Source of the DNA: a bacterium
Lineage (GTDB): Bacteria > Patescibacteriota > Minisyncoccia > Phycocordibacterales > SBAW01
Direction of reading: 5' to 3'
Assembly (NCBI GenBank): GCA_021813335.1
Contig: JAKALC010000025.1
Coordinates: 1 to 9,321, forward strand
DNA: 9,321 nt
In this document: in pieces, positions 1 to 5,647 of the stretch
Position numbering within the stretch: the first letter of the stretch is position 1
How the letters are laid out: every line of letters starts with the position of its first letter
The notes under the pieces: model-generated
What the model was told of the DNA's origin: nothing
Database searches by the model: none
Seen by the model: only the letters and a program-made list of their open reading frames with translations
Translations under genes and position numbers: made by a program

Positions 1-7
1 TACCGAT

Positions 8-47
8 GCGTCAAAAATCGCACCCAGCTGGGTGCGATTTTTGACGC
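8..47. terminator. Long perfect palindrome, bidirectional intrinsic terminator
   Basis: Two 20-nt arms pair without mismatch about the centre at 27/28. The core CGCACCCAG/CTGGGTGCG is flanked by A5 and T5 tracts, so a GC stem followed by a U run forms on both strands. It lies 8 nt past the rpsT stop and should end rpsT transcription on the minus strand; any gene converging from the left edge could use it too. Unusually, pairing continues beyond the U tract (GCGTC/GACGC), making the hairpin longer than terminators usually are. Confidence 0.85.
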
Positions 48-55
48 TACAGAGC

Positions 56-298
56 TTATTTTTTCAAAAGCTTCGCGAGCTGAGACTTTTTGCGCGCTGC
101 CGTGTTTTTCTTGATGACGCCGCGCTTCGCTGCCTTGTCGATGGCCTTATAGGCCGCGGAGAGGTTCGCCTCCGTCTTCCCTTCGCCCGAGCGTACAAGG
201 CGCACGGCGTTGCGCAGGGCGCGCATACGACGCTCGTTGAAGACCTTGCGGCGCTTCGATTGGCGGAGCGCTTTCTTTGCCGACTTCGTGATTGCCAT
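56..298 (-). CDS. rpsT: 30S ribosomal protein S20
   Basis: The product is 80 aa, close to the usual 80-90 aa of S20, a primary 16S rRNA-binding protein of the small subunit. The N-terminus MAITKSAKKALRQS, the basic helix around RRMRALRNAVR (residues 24-34) and the C-terminal part around AAKRGVIKKNTAARKKS (56-72) are typical of S20. About a third of the residues are Lys or Arg. The ATG at 298 is chosen because the conserved S20 N-terminus begins there and a promoter -10 box ends 7 nt before it. The longer open frame further upstream only runs antisense through ruvA. The gene stands alone, divergent from ruvA, and ends at the hairpin at 8-47. Confidence 0.96.
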   Translation of the reverse strand: MAITKSAKKALRQSKRRKVFNERRMRALRNAVRLVRSGEGKTEANLSAAYKAIDKAAKRGVIKKNTAARKKSQLAKLLKK

Positions 299-305
299 GC
301 GCAAC

Positions 306-334
306 ACTCTACCCGAAAACGCGCCTTCCGGCAA
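306..334 (-). promoter_or_regulatory. rpsT promoter, leaderless architecture
   Basis: On the minus strand TTGCCG (329-334) is followed by a 17-nt spacer and TAGAGT (306-311). The -10 box ends 7 nt before the rpsT ATG, so a start at the usual distance falls at or within a base or two of the ATG. There is no Shine-Dalgarno sequence in the 7 nt between. Confidence 0.6.
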
Positions 335-360
335 GGCTAGTCCCCCAGGAGCGGAAGCGG

Positions 361-366
361 TAAGCT
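361..366 (+). promoter_or_regulatory. Candidate ruvA -10 box, leaderless architecture
   Basis: TAAGCT ends 7 nt before the ruvA ATG and is preceded by GAAGCGG, the same heptamer that precedes the -10 of the lamin-tail gene at 3098. The -35 region (TAGTCC at 17-nt spacing) is weak. A short GGG just before the ATG is too close to act as a good Shine-Dalgarno site. Confidence 0.4.
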
Positions 367-373
367 GTAGGGA

Positions 374-997
374 ATGATAGGCAAGCTCGCGGGACGCTAT
401 GCTGGAGAAGCCGGGAACGGAGCGATACTCCTCGACGCCAACGGCGTCGGCTACGAGGTCCGCGTGCCTCCGGCCGACATCATCGACGCCGAACTGCGCG
501 AAGGTGACCCGCTCGAGCTCTTCATCCACACTGCGGTTCGCGACGACGCCATCGATCTCTACGGATTCCCCACCCGCGAGGAGCTGTCGTTCTTCAAGCT
601 CCTTATGAGCGTCTCCGGCATCGGACCGAAGACCGCGCTCTCCATCCTTACGGTGGCCGATGTCCCCTCTCTCAAGCGGGCCGTCGCCGCGGGCGATGCG
701 ACCGTCCTTACGAAGGTCTACGGCATCGGCAAGAAGAGCGCCGAGCGTATCATCGTCGAACTCAAGGATAAGCTTGCCAAGGAGCAGGTTCTCTCGGGCG
801 ACGTTACGGACGGTGTTCATATCTCCGCAGAGACCGACGTGCTTGAAGCGCTCGAGGCCTTGGGCTACAGCGCCGCTGAGTCGCGCCGAGCGCTCAAGGC
901 GGTGCCGCGCGACACGACCGACGTTCGGCAGAAGCTCGCTGCCGCACTCAAGGAGTTGGGCACGCCGGCGAACAAAACCGGATACGTGCAGCCCTAG
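374..997 (+). CDS. ruvA: Holliday junction DNA helicase subunit RuvA
   Basis: RuvA binds four-way junctions as a tetramer and loads the RuvB motor for branch migration in recombinational repair. The 207-aa product is of normal family length. It opens with MIGKLAG in an OB-fold (about 1-65), which contains the VRDDAIDLYGF segment whose Asp57-Asp58 correspond to the acidic pin. Two helix-hairpin-helix motifs follow: VSGIGPKTA (80-88) and VYGIGKKSAERI (115-126). A flexible linker (about 135-152) leads to the C-terminal RuvB-binding domain (153-196). The ATG starts directly at the family N-terminus. No ruvB or ruvC lies next to it here. Transcription ends at the hairpin at 1025-1051. Confidence 0.96.
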   Translation: MIGKLAGRYAGEAGNGAILLDANGVGYEVRVPPADIIDAELREGDPLELFIHTAVRDDAIDLYGFPTREELSFFKLLMSVSGIGPKTALSILTVADVPSLKRAVAAGDATVLTKVYGIGKKSAERIIVELKDKLAKEQVLSGDVTDGVHISAETDVLEALEALGYSAAESRRALKAVPRDTTDVRQKLAAALKELGTPANKTGYVQP

Positions 998-1024
998 CTC
1001 TTGGGCTACTTGCCCGCAAAAGAA

Positions 1025-1051
1025 AAAGCCGGAGAGTTCCTCTCCGGCTTT
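1025..1051. terminator. Bidirectional terminator between ruvA and the XRE-sigma4 gene
   Basis: A 12-bp stem, AAAGCCGGAGAG/CTCTCCGGCTTT, closes a 3-nt loop. It is followed on the plus strand by TTTGTTGTTTT and on the minus strand by TTTTTCTTTT. It sits 27 nt after ruvA and 21 nt past the stop of the convergent minus-strand gene, so it probably serves both. Confidence 0.88.
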
Positions 1052-1072
1052 GTTGTTTTCGGTCTCTTTCAG

Positions 1073-1714
1073 CTAGCGCCAGGGCACGAGCCGCTGCTGT
1101 TCCCCTTCCGATAGGAAGTCGGCCAGAGGGCCCTCTCTCGAGGAGCGCCTCAAGTTGCGCAATGCCCGATCTTCTATCTGGCGGATCCAGTCGCCCGAGC
1201 ATCCGAACAGAACGCTGATCTCTTTGAGCGTATGCTCCTTGCATCCGATGCCGAAGCGGAGCCGCAAAACCTCCGCTTCGCGCGGCTTGAGCGTCGCGAG
1301 AACTCCATCGATAGCGCTCTTGAGCTCTTTCTCGAGGACGATATTCTCAGGGAGAAGCGCATCTGACTCAAGCGAAGCGATGGCCGCCTGCACTTCCGCG
1401 AAGCGGGCTTCGGCAAAGCTTCGGTTCTTCGTAAGCACGTTCTCGGTCTGTTCGGCGCTGAAAAGCTCCTCCGGCGAACACCTGAGGGTTTCCGCAAGCT
1501 GGAGGACTGACGGCTTCCATCCGCCCTCCGTACTGAGAGGACTCTCCATCATATTTACGAGCCGGTATAAGGTGGCATTGCTTATGCCGCACCGGTTCGC
1601 GAGCACGGCGACCGATGCGATGCCCGCCGCCTCCATTTTCTTCAGGATCAAATTGTTCCTCACCCGGACCTCGATCCGAATGTCTTTCTCTTGTGGCTCC
1701 CGCCGTTTGGGCAT
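1073..1714 (-). CDS. XRE-type HTH fused to an RpoD-like sigma region 4
   Basis: This 213-aa protein has two DNA-binding modules and no catalytic motif. Residues about 18-86 look like a Cro/C1 (XRE) domain: the HTH VAVLANRCGISNATLYRLVN (35-54), then LQLAETLRCSPEELF (71-85), the usual last helix. After a helical linker (about 98-140) comes LKPREAEVLRLRFGIG (142-157) and FGCSGDWIRQIEDRALRNLR (170-189), a close match to sigma-70 region 4.1/4.2, including an RpoD-like tail (SSR...ADFL). Regions 1-3 are absent, so it cannot open promoters as a normal sigma factor. The Arg and Gln of IRQIE are kept, but the preceding RER of RpoD is replaced by GDW. The start is fixed by a strong Shine-Dalgarno site, GGAGGAGGAG (1719-1728, minus strand). 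It is probably a regulator that contacts RNA polymerase, and may act on itself and on the divergent murE-like gene. An origin in a mobile element is possible. Confidence 0.75.
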   Translation of the reverse strand: MPKRREPQEKDIRIEVRVRNNLILKKMEAAGIASVAVLANRCGISNATLYRLVNMMESPLSTEGGWKPSVLQLAETLRCSPEELFSAEQTENVLTKNRSFAEARFAEVQAAIASLESDALLPENIVLEKELKSAIDGVLATLKPREAEVLRLRFGIGCKEHTLKEISVLFGCSGDWIRQIEDRALRNLRRSSREGPLADFLSEGEQQRLVPWR

Positions 1715-1752
1715 ATCGCTCCTCCTCCGAGATTCAAAAGAACGCTGTAAAC

Positions 1753-1781
1753 ACGATGCGCTGACAACGAACTTTTGTCAA
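1753..1781 (-). promoter_or_regulatory. Candidate promoter of the XRE-sigma4 gene
   Basis: On the minus strand a perfect TTGACA (1776-1781) is followed by 17 nt and a poor -10, CATCGT (1753-1758). Transcription would start near 1746 and give a leader of about 30 nt that carries the strong Shine-Dalgarno site. The -35 overlaps that of the opposing murE-like promoter. Confidence 0.4.
1762..1780. promoter_or_regulatory. Palindrome over overlapping divergent -35 boxes, possible operator
   Basis: TGACAA (1762-1767) and TTGTCA (1775-1780) form an inverted repeat with a 7-nt centre. The right arm is the -35 box of the murE-like gene, and on the opposite strand it overlaps the TTGACA -35 of the XRE-sigma4 gene. 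A dyad of this size between an XRE regulator and its divergent neighbour is the usual place for an autoregulatory operator. Binding here is inference. Confidence 0.35.
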
Positions 1782-1802
1782 TCTTTCGCGCTGGGGTACA
1801 CT
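1775..1802 (+). promoter_or_regulatory. Promoter of the murE-like gene, leaderless architecture
   Basis: TTGTCA (1775-1780), a 16-nt spacer and TACACT (1797-1802). The -10 ends 6 nt before the ATG at 1809, so the expected transcription start coincides with the start codon. The bases between (GATCGT) contain no Shine-Dalgarno site. This also fixes the start and excludes the longer open frame upstream. Confidence 0.6.
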
Positions 1803-1808
1803 GATCGT

Positions 1809-3077
1809 ATGTTCCGAAAATTCGTTCGCGCGCTTCTGCCCGCCGCCCTGTATCGCACGGCGGCAGGCGCGTACCACTTCGCCCTCGCCTACCTGGGAGC
1901 GATCGCCTACCGATTTCCGTCGCGCAAGCTTGTGGTCATCGGAGTCACGGGGACCAAAGGAAAGTCAACCACCGTCGAGCTCATTCGCGCCATCTTGAAC
2001 GATGCCGGCCATCGGACCGCGTCGGCGAGCACAATCCGCTTCTGCATCGGAGAGGAGTGCGAGCCGAATCTCTATAAAATGACGATGGTCGGACGCTTTT
2101 TCCTCCAGCGCTTTTTGCGCGCGGCGGTCGACGCGGGCGTTACGCACGCGGTCGTCGAAATGACCTCCGAAGGCGCCGTGCAGTTCCGGCATAAAGCGAT
2201 CGAGCTCGATGCGCTCGTCTTCACTAATCTTTCGCCCGAGCACCTCGAGTCTCACGGCGGCTTCGAGGCCTACGCGGAGGCGAAGCTTTCGCTCGCGCGG
2301 CACCTCGAGAGGTCGCCGAAGCGGCCGCGCGTCATCGCCGCCAATGCCGACGACGCCTACGGCCCGCGATTCCTCGAAACAGCGGTCGAGGTACGCGCAC
2401 CGTTCTCGCTCAAGGACGCGGAACCCTATTCTGCCGACGACCGCGGGGTGCGCTTTGTGTGGCGCGGGGAACTCTTCACCTCCTCCCTTCCCGGCGTCTT
2501 CAATCTCAAGAACATCCTCGCCGCGCTCGCCGTCTGCGAGGCGCTCGGCGTGCCGCGCGACGCGATGAAGCGCGCCATAAGCAAGAGCGCGACCGTCGCC
2601 GGGCGCGCGGAGCGCGTCGAGCGGGGCCAGCCATTCTCAGTCGTCGTCGACTATGCGCACACGCCGGACTCGCTGCGCGCGCTCTACGAGACCTACGCGA
2701 AAAGCGCGCGGCGGCTTATCTGCGTCCTCGGCGCGACCGGCGGCGGACGCGACGCCTGGAAGCGTCCCGCGATGGGGAAGGTCGCCGATGAGTTCTGCGA
2801 CGCCGCCTTCCTCACGGACGAAGACCCGTACGATGAGGACCCGAAAAAAATAGTCGAGGAGGTCGCTCGAGGATTTTCGCGCATAACACCGCACGTCATT
2901 ATGAACCGCCGCGAGGCCATACGCGCCGCGCTCGAGGAAGCCGGGAGCGGCGACGCCGTACTCATCACCGGTAAGGGAACCGATCCGTATATTATGCGCG
3001 CGGACGGGGCGCGCGAGCCGTGGAGCGACCGCAAGGTCGCCGAGGAAGAACTCGCGCATCGAGCGGCCTCTGCCTAG
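1809..3077 (+). CDS. MurE-like Mur ligase without the N-terminal UDP-binding domain
   Basis: Mur ligases use ATP to add amino acids to the UDP-MurNAc peptide of peptidoglycan. This 422-aa protein has the ATP loop GVTGTKGKSTT (45-55), TNLSPEHLESHG (139-150), the Lys of AEAKLSLA (159) that is carbamylated in relatives, FNLKNILAAL (231-240), DYAHTPDSL (281-289) and GATGGGRDAWKRPAMG (308-323), all closest to MurE. It is about 70 aa shorter than usual MurE. The first 40 residues are a hydrophobic stretch with scattered Arg and Lys (about 5-36) instead of the UDP-sugar-binding domain, so it may be membrane-associated. The MurE positions that read the third amino acid differ: DNPR is DEDPY (337-341) and GKGHE is GKGTD (388-392). 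The substrate is therefore uncertain. It heads the plus-strand cluster and lies 32 bp before the lamin-tail gene. Confidence 0.85.
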   Translation: MFRKFVRALLPAALYRTAAGAYHFALAYLGAIAYRFPSRKLVVIGVTGTKGKSTTVELIRAILNDAGHRTASASTIRFCIGEECEPNLYKMTMVGRFFLQRFLRAAVDAGVTHAVVEMTSEGAVQFRHKAIELDALVFTNLSPEHLESHGGFEAYAEAKLSLARHLERSPKRPRVIAANADDAYGPRFLETAVEVRAPFSLKDAEPYSADDRGVRFVWRGELFTSSLPGVFNLKNILAALAVCEALGVPRDAMKRAISKSATVAGRAERVERGQPFSVVVDYAHTPDSLRALYETYAKSARRLICVLGATGGGRDAWKRPAMGKVADEFCDAAFLTDEDPYDEDPKKIVEEVARGFSRITPHVIMNRREAIRAALEEAGSGDAVLITGKGTDPYIMRADGAREPWSDRKVAEEELAHRAASA

Positions 3078-3097
3078 CCGCTCGAGGATAGAAGCGG

Positions 3098-3103
3098 TAT
3101 CCT
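3098..3103 (+). promoter_or_regulatory. -10 box of the lamin-tail gene, leaderless architecture
   Basis: TATCCT ends 6 nt before the ATG at 3110 and is preceded by GAAGCGG, as at ruvA. No convincing -35 is seen at normal spacing. The gene could also be read from the murE-like promoter, since the upstream gap is 32 bp with no terminator. Confidence 0.45.
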
Positions 3104-3109
3104 TGAGGT

Positions 3110-4099
3110 ATGGCGGATGAGCATAACGGAGGAGGAGGAAGCGCGCTCGGCGAGCTTGTCGTCCTGTGCATCGCGCTCTTTATCCTCATCCTGTTCTGGT
3201 TCGCGAGCGGCCGACCCAATGCCGACTCCCTCGGAAGCCTCTTCGTGAAGTCGCCGCTTGCGGCATCGCTGAGCACGACGACCGAAACACCCGCGGTAAA
3301 AACGAACTGGCTTCCGTTCTGGAACCCCGAAACGGCGTCGCAAACGTCGTGGCAGCCGGCGCCGCAATACCAAGGCGGCAACTTCGGCGGCATCCCCGCG
3401 ATACCCGCGCTCGCGCATTTCGCGCCGAGCCCCGCGGGCGGCGAGGTGCTCATCCAGGACTACAGCGCCGCGCGCTCCAGCGTGCCGAGCCAGGAATATA
3501 TCGTCATCTACGCGAGCTCGGCGAACCCGGGCCCTATCACCCTGAGCGGGTGGCAACTGCGGAGCCCTATCACCGGGAGAGGGGCGTATATCGGCGGCGG
3601 CATCGAGGTTCCGCATCCCGGCGAAGCCGATACGCTGCAGCCCATCAAACTCAACCCGGGGGATTCCGCCGTCATCACGACCGGACGCTCCCCCATCGGG
3701 GCCTCGTTCCGCGAGAACGAGTGCTCGGGGTACCTCGCCCAGTTCCAATACTTTACGCCGTCCTTCACCCAGGGGTGCCCGCTTCCGCAGGACGATCTCG
3801 CCCGCTACGGCAGCCCGCAGGACGTGCAGGACTACCGCTGCATCCAGGCCGTCGCCGGGCTGTCATCGTGCCAAGCGGCCATCGGCGCGCCCGCGGGGGT
3901 CACGAGCTCGTGCTCCGACTTCATCACGCAGCACTTCACCTATAGCGGATGCGTCGCTACGCACCAGTCCGATCAAAATTTCTTGGGACGGCGTTGGCGC
4001 GTCTACCTCGGACAGGACAGCGAGATGTGGAGCAACACGGGCGACGTCATCGCGCTCTTCGACGAGAGCGGCCGCCTCGTGACCGCCGTGACATATTGA
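3110..4099 (+). CDS. Membrane-anchored lamin-tail-domain-like protein with a Cys-rich insertion
   Basis: The 329-aa product has a short N-terminus, one membrane segment (about 13-33, VVLCIALFILILFW), a Ser/Thr/Pro-rich stalk (about 34-110) and an extracellular beta domain. The domain resembles the lamin tail fold: EYIVIYASSANPGPITLSGW (129-148), LNPGDSAVITTG (181-192) and, at the end, TGDVIALFDESGRLVTAVTY (310-329). Between the second and last blocks lies an insertion of about 100 residues with six Cys (205, 223, 244, 254, 268, 281) and aromatic runs (GYLAQFQYFTPSF). The even Cys number suggests disulfides outside the membrane. A cell-surface structural or adhesive role is inference. There is no signal-peptidase motif or sortase motif, so it probably stays anchored by its N-terminus. 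It lies between a wall ligase and a small membrane protein. Confidence 0.72.
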   Translation: MADEHNGGGGSALGELVVLCIALFILILFWFASGRPNADSLGSLFVKSPLAASLSTTTETPAVKTNWLPFWNPETASQTSWQPAPQYQGGNFGGIPAIPALAHFAPSPAGGEVLIQDYSAARSSVPSQEYIVIYASSANPGPITLSGWQLRSPITGRGAYIGGGIEVPHPGEADTLQPIKLNPGDSAVITTGRSPIGASFRENECSGYLAQFQYFTPSFTQGCPLPQDDLARYGSPQDVQDYRCIQAVAGLSSCQAAIGAPAGVTSSCSDFITQHFTYSGCVATHQSDQNFLGRRWRVYLGQDSEMWSNTGDVIALFDESGRLVTAVTY

Positions 4100-4123
4100 A
4101 TTTAACCGTAAGACTTTCGATCT

Positions 4124-4519
4124 ATGCTCACTCAATTTCCCGCGCTTCTTTCGTACTCGTTCTTCGCGCCGACCCTGCTGCGCGCCGCAGCAGCGGTCGT
4201 CATCGCGCTCCTCGCCCTGACGCACGTGCGGCGGGAAGACGAGCTTGAAGCGATATTCTCGCCCCTCGTCTCCAAATTCGCGCCGACCTTCGCCTGGCTC
4301 CTCGTCATTATCGAAGCAGCCGTCGCAATCGCGCTCTTTGTCGGCTATCGGACACAGGTCGCCGCGATTGCGGGAGCTCTCCTCGCACTTATGATGCTTC
4401 TCGCCGGTCCCCGCATAATGGCGCCAAGGGATCGCTCGGCGGCGTTTCTTCTCCTTGTCGTATGCATCTCCCTTCTCGCACTCGGTGCAGGGGCTTTCGC
4501 CTTCGACCTGCCGCTCTGA
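4124..4519 (+). CDS. DoxX-like four-helix membrane protein
   Basis: This 131-aa hydrophobic protein has four likely membrane helices at about 10-33, 55-74, 77-95 and 104-126. The loop after helix 1 is charged (HVRREDELE, 34-42), and helix 2 carries a buried Glu (IIEAAVAIALFVGYRTQ, 62-78). Layout and length match the DoxX/DoxD-like family, whose biochemical role is poorly defined. No Shine-Dalgarno site precedes the ATG. The gene follows the lamin-tail gene by 24 bp and precedes the methyltransferase by 5 bp, so it looks co-transcribed. Family assignment is moderate; the membrane topology is clear. Confidence 0.65.
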   Translation: MLTQFPALLSYSFFAPTLLRAAAAVVIALLALTHVRREDELEAIFSPLVSKFAPTFAWLLVIIEAAVAIALFVGYRTQVAAIAGALLALMMLLAGPRIMAPRDRSAAFLLLVVCISLLALGAGAFAFDLPL

Positions 4520-4524
4520 ACTTT

Positions 4525-5025
4525 ATGCCTCGGAGTTCTTCCGCCGCGCCTCGCGGGATGGTGCTCGTGCTGCACAATATACGCAGCGTTCACAATGTGG
4601 GCTCGATGTTCCGCACCGCGGATGCCGCCGGCGTTTCTAAAATAATTCTCTCGGGCTACACGCCGACGCCGCTCGACCGGTTCGGCCGCTTACGCCTCGA
4701 TCTCGCGAAAGTCGCGCTCGGCGCCGAAAAAACGATCCCGTGGGAACATACGGCGGCCGCTGCGCCCGCGCTTGTAAGGTTGCAACAGGCGGGGTATCTC
4801 CTTCTCGCTATCGAGCAAAGTCCGAACTCGGTCTCCTTGTTCGACTGGCACCCGCCTTCTCCCTCGCAACCCCTCGCGCTTATTGTGGGCAACGAAGTCC
4901 GCGGGCTCTCTCCCGCCATTCTCAAACAGTGCGACGCCATTCTTGAAATCCCGATGCGCGGCGCAAAAGAGTCGCTCAATGTTTCCGTCGCGGCAGGGAT
5001 CGCGTTGTTTACGGCGTTGAAATGA
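4525..5025 (+). CDS. SpoU/TrmH-family RNA 2'-O-methyltransferase
   Basis: SPOUT-fold enzymes of this family transfer a methyl group from S-adenosylmethionine to a ribose 2'-OH in tRNA or rRNA. The 166-aa product carries all three family motifs: NIRSVHNVGSMFRTADAAGV (18-37), LALIVGNEVRGLSP (117-130) with Asn123/Glu124, and IPMRGAKESLNVSVAAGIAL (142-161), which contributes to the knotted cofactor pocket. It lacks the N-terminal RNA-binding extension of TrmH or RlmB, so the target RNA cannot be read from the sequence. The start at 4525 gives a 5-bp gap after the DoxX-like gene and suggests translational coupling. An internal ATG at 4558 (residue 12), just before the conserved part, is a reasonable alternative. 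Neither has a Shine-Dalgarno site. Confidence 0.88.
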   Translation: MPRSSSAAPRGMVLVLHNIRSVHNVGSMFRTADAAGVSKIILSGYTPTPLDRFGRLRLDLAKVALGAEKTIPWEHTAAAAPALVRLQQAGYLLLAIEQSPNSVSLFDWHPPSPSQPLALIVGNEVRGLSPAILKQCDAILEIPMRGAKESLNVSVAAGIALFTALK

Positions 5026-5082
5026 TTTTTTGGGAGGAATTTTGTCTGTCCTTTCATCCCGGCATCCTTGCACATTGCCCGC

Positions 5083-5107
5083 TTGCCAGATATCGGCAGC
5101 ATATTAT
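5083..5107 (+). promoter_or_regulatory. Possible promoter region for the two small genes
   Basis: The 124-bp gap after the methyltransferase is AT-richer than its surroundings. It holds TTGCCA (5083-5088) and TATTAT (5102-5107), but their spacing of 13 nt is too short for a standard promoter; TATCGT (5105-5110) at 16 nt fits the spacing but is a weaker box. No hairpin terminator is visible after the methyltransferase, so read-through is also possible. Confidence 0.2.
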
Positions 5108-5149
5108 CGTTAACAATGGAAGCTTTCGAACACACTAAGGGGGTCGCCA

Positions 5150-5344
5150 ATGCCAAACGACAGCGTAGATGTGCTGGCGCTTCACGGTCTACTTGACGTA
5201 CCTGCGGTACGAAAGACGTGCGGGGCACCTCCAGGTACACACGATACAGGTGGTGACGATTTTGACGACCAGAAGACGCACCCGCAAACACGCGTCGATG
5301 CCGTAACCAGAGCGTGTCTCGCCGCTCTGAAGAACGACCGCTGA
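5150..5344 (+). CDS. Small hypothetical protein, 64 aa
   Basis: Not recognised. The ATG has a good Shine-Dalgarno site, AAGGGGGT (5137-5144), 5 nt upstream, unlike the housekeeping genes in this window. The product is soluble, with an Asp-rich centre (GGDDFDD, 34-40), two Cys (24, 56) and a short C-terminal helix (VDAVTRACLAALKN, 49-62). The stop is 15 bp before the next small gene, which also has a strong ribosome binding site, so the two form a likely bicistron. No membrane segment or signal peptide is seen. Coding status rests on the binding site and the arrangement. Confidence 0.5.
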   Translation: MPNDSVDVLALHGLLDVPAVRKTCGAPPGTHDTGGDDFDDQKTHPQTRVDAVTRACLAALKNDR

Positions 5345-5359
5345 ATCATTGGAGGAACT

Positions 5360-5563
5360 ATGCCCGAAGATGCGGTTCTTAGGGAGGCGGAGTTGTGGTG
5401 GAAAAAATTGAGCGACCCGAATTGCGGGACGTACAAAATAATCCACGCGCGTATGGCTGAAGTTGAAGAAGGCGGCACATTCGATCCAGAAGCCGTGCTC
5501 GAACGATATCGGGCAACCGGCGGCGAGCGCATAAAGAAACTCGCCGAAGCACTGCAAAGCTGA
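5360..5563 (+). CDS. Small hypothetical protein, 67 aa
   Basis: Not recognised. GGAGGA (5351-5356) lies 3 nt before the ATG and supports this start. The product is mostly helical and charged: AVLREAELWWKKL (5-17) is amphipathic with a Trp pair, a loop DPNCGTY (19-25) follows, and the C-terminal half FDPEAVLERY...ERIKKLAEALQ (41-66) looks like two more helices. A small all-helical, perhaps protein-binding, domain is plausible but no family can be named. It is followed 8 bp later by a clear terminator, which supports it as the last gene of a transcript. Confidence 0.6.
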   Translation: MPEDAVLREAELWWKKLSDPNCGTYKIIHARMAEVEEGGTFDPEAVLERYRATGGERIKKLAEALQS

Positions 5564-5571
5564 TCGCTACT

Positions 5572-5597
5572 ACCGCTCCTTAAGAGCGGTTTTTGTT
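5572..5597 (+). terminator. Intrinsic terminator of the small-gene pair
   Basis: A 7-bp stem, ACCGCTC/GAGCGGT, with a 5-nt loop (CTTAA) is followed by TTTTTGTT on the plus strand. It begins 8 nt after the stop of the 67-aa gene. Confidence 0.85.
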
Positions 5598-5639
5598 ATC
5601 CCCAGAAAACAAGGCCGGGCCTTGTTTTCTGGGGATAAC
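5595..5639 (-). terminator. 45-nt perfect hairpin after tRNA-Lys, probable terminator
   Basis: Arms 5595-5616 and 5618-5639 are perfect reverse complements of 22 nt around a single base. The inner AAGGCC/GGCCTT core is followed by TGTTTTCT on either strand. It begins 8 nt past the tRNA-Lys 3' end, so it most likely ends the polA-holA-tRNA transcript. As at 8-47, pairing extends well beyond the U-rich part (GTTATCCCCAG/CTGGGGATAAC). Confidence 0.7.
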
Positions 5640-5647
5640 TTGTCGTG

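Noticed and set aside
299..820. Extension of rpsT upstream to 820 on the minus strand.
   Set aside because: It overlaps ruvA antisense, and ribosomal protein S20 homology starts exactly at the ATG at 298.
1155..1808. In-frame extension of the murE-like gene upstream to 1155, which would give a 640-aa protein.
   Set aside because: It runs antisense through the XRE-sigma4 gene, has Ser/Arg-rich shadow composition, and the promoter at 1775-1802 lies inside it.
5197..5211. Short inverted repeat CGTACC-TGC-GGTACG inside the 64-aa gene.
   Set aside because: Only 6-bp arms within coding sequence; expected by chance and without a U tract.
5596..5604. DnaA-box-like TTATCCCCA in the hairpin near tRNA-Lys.
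   Set aside because: It differs from TTATCCACA, occurs only as the two arms of a palindrome and is not part of a cluster; the terminator reading explains it.
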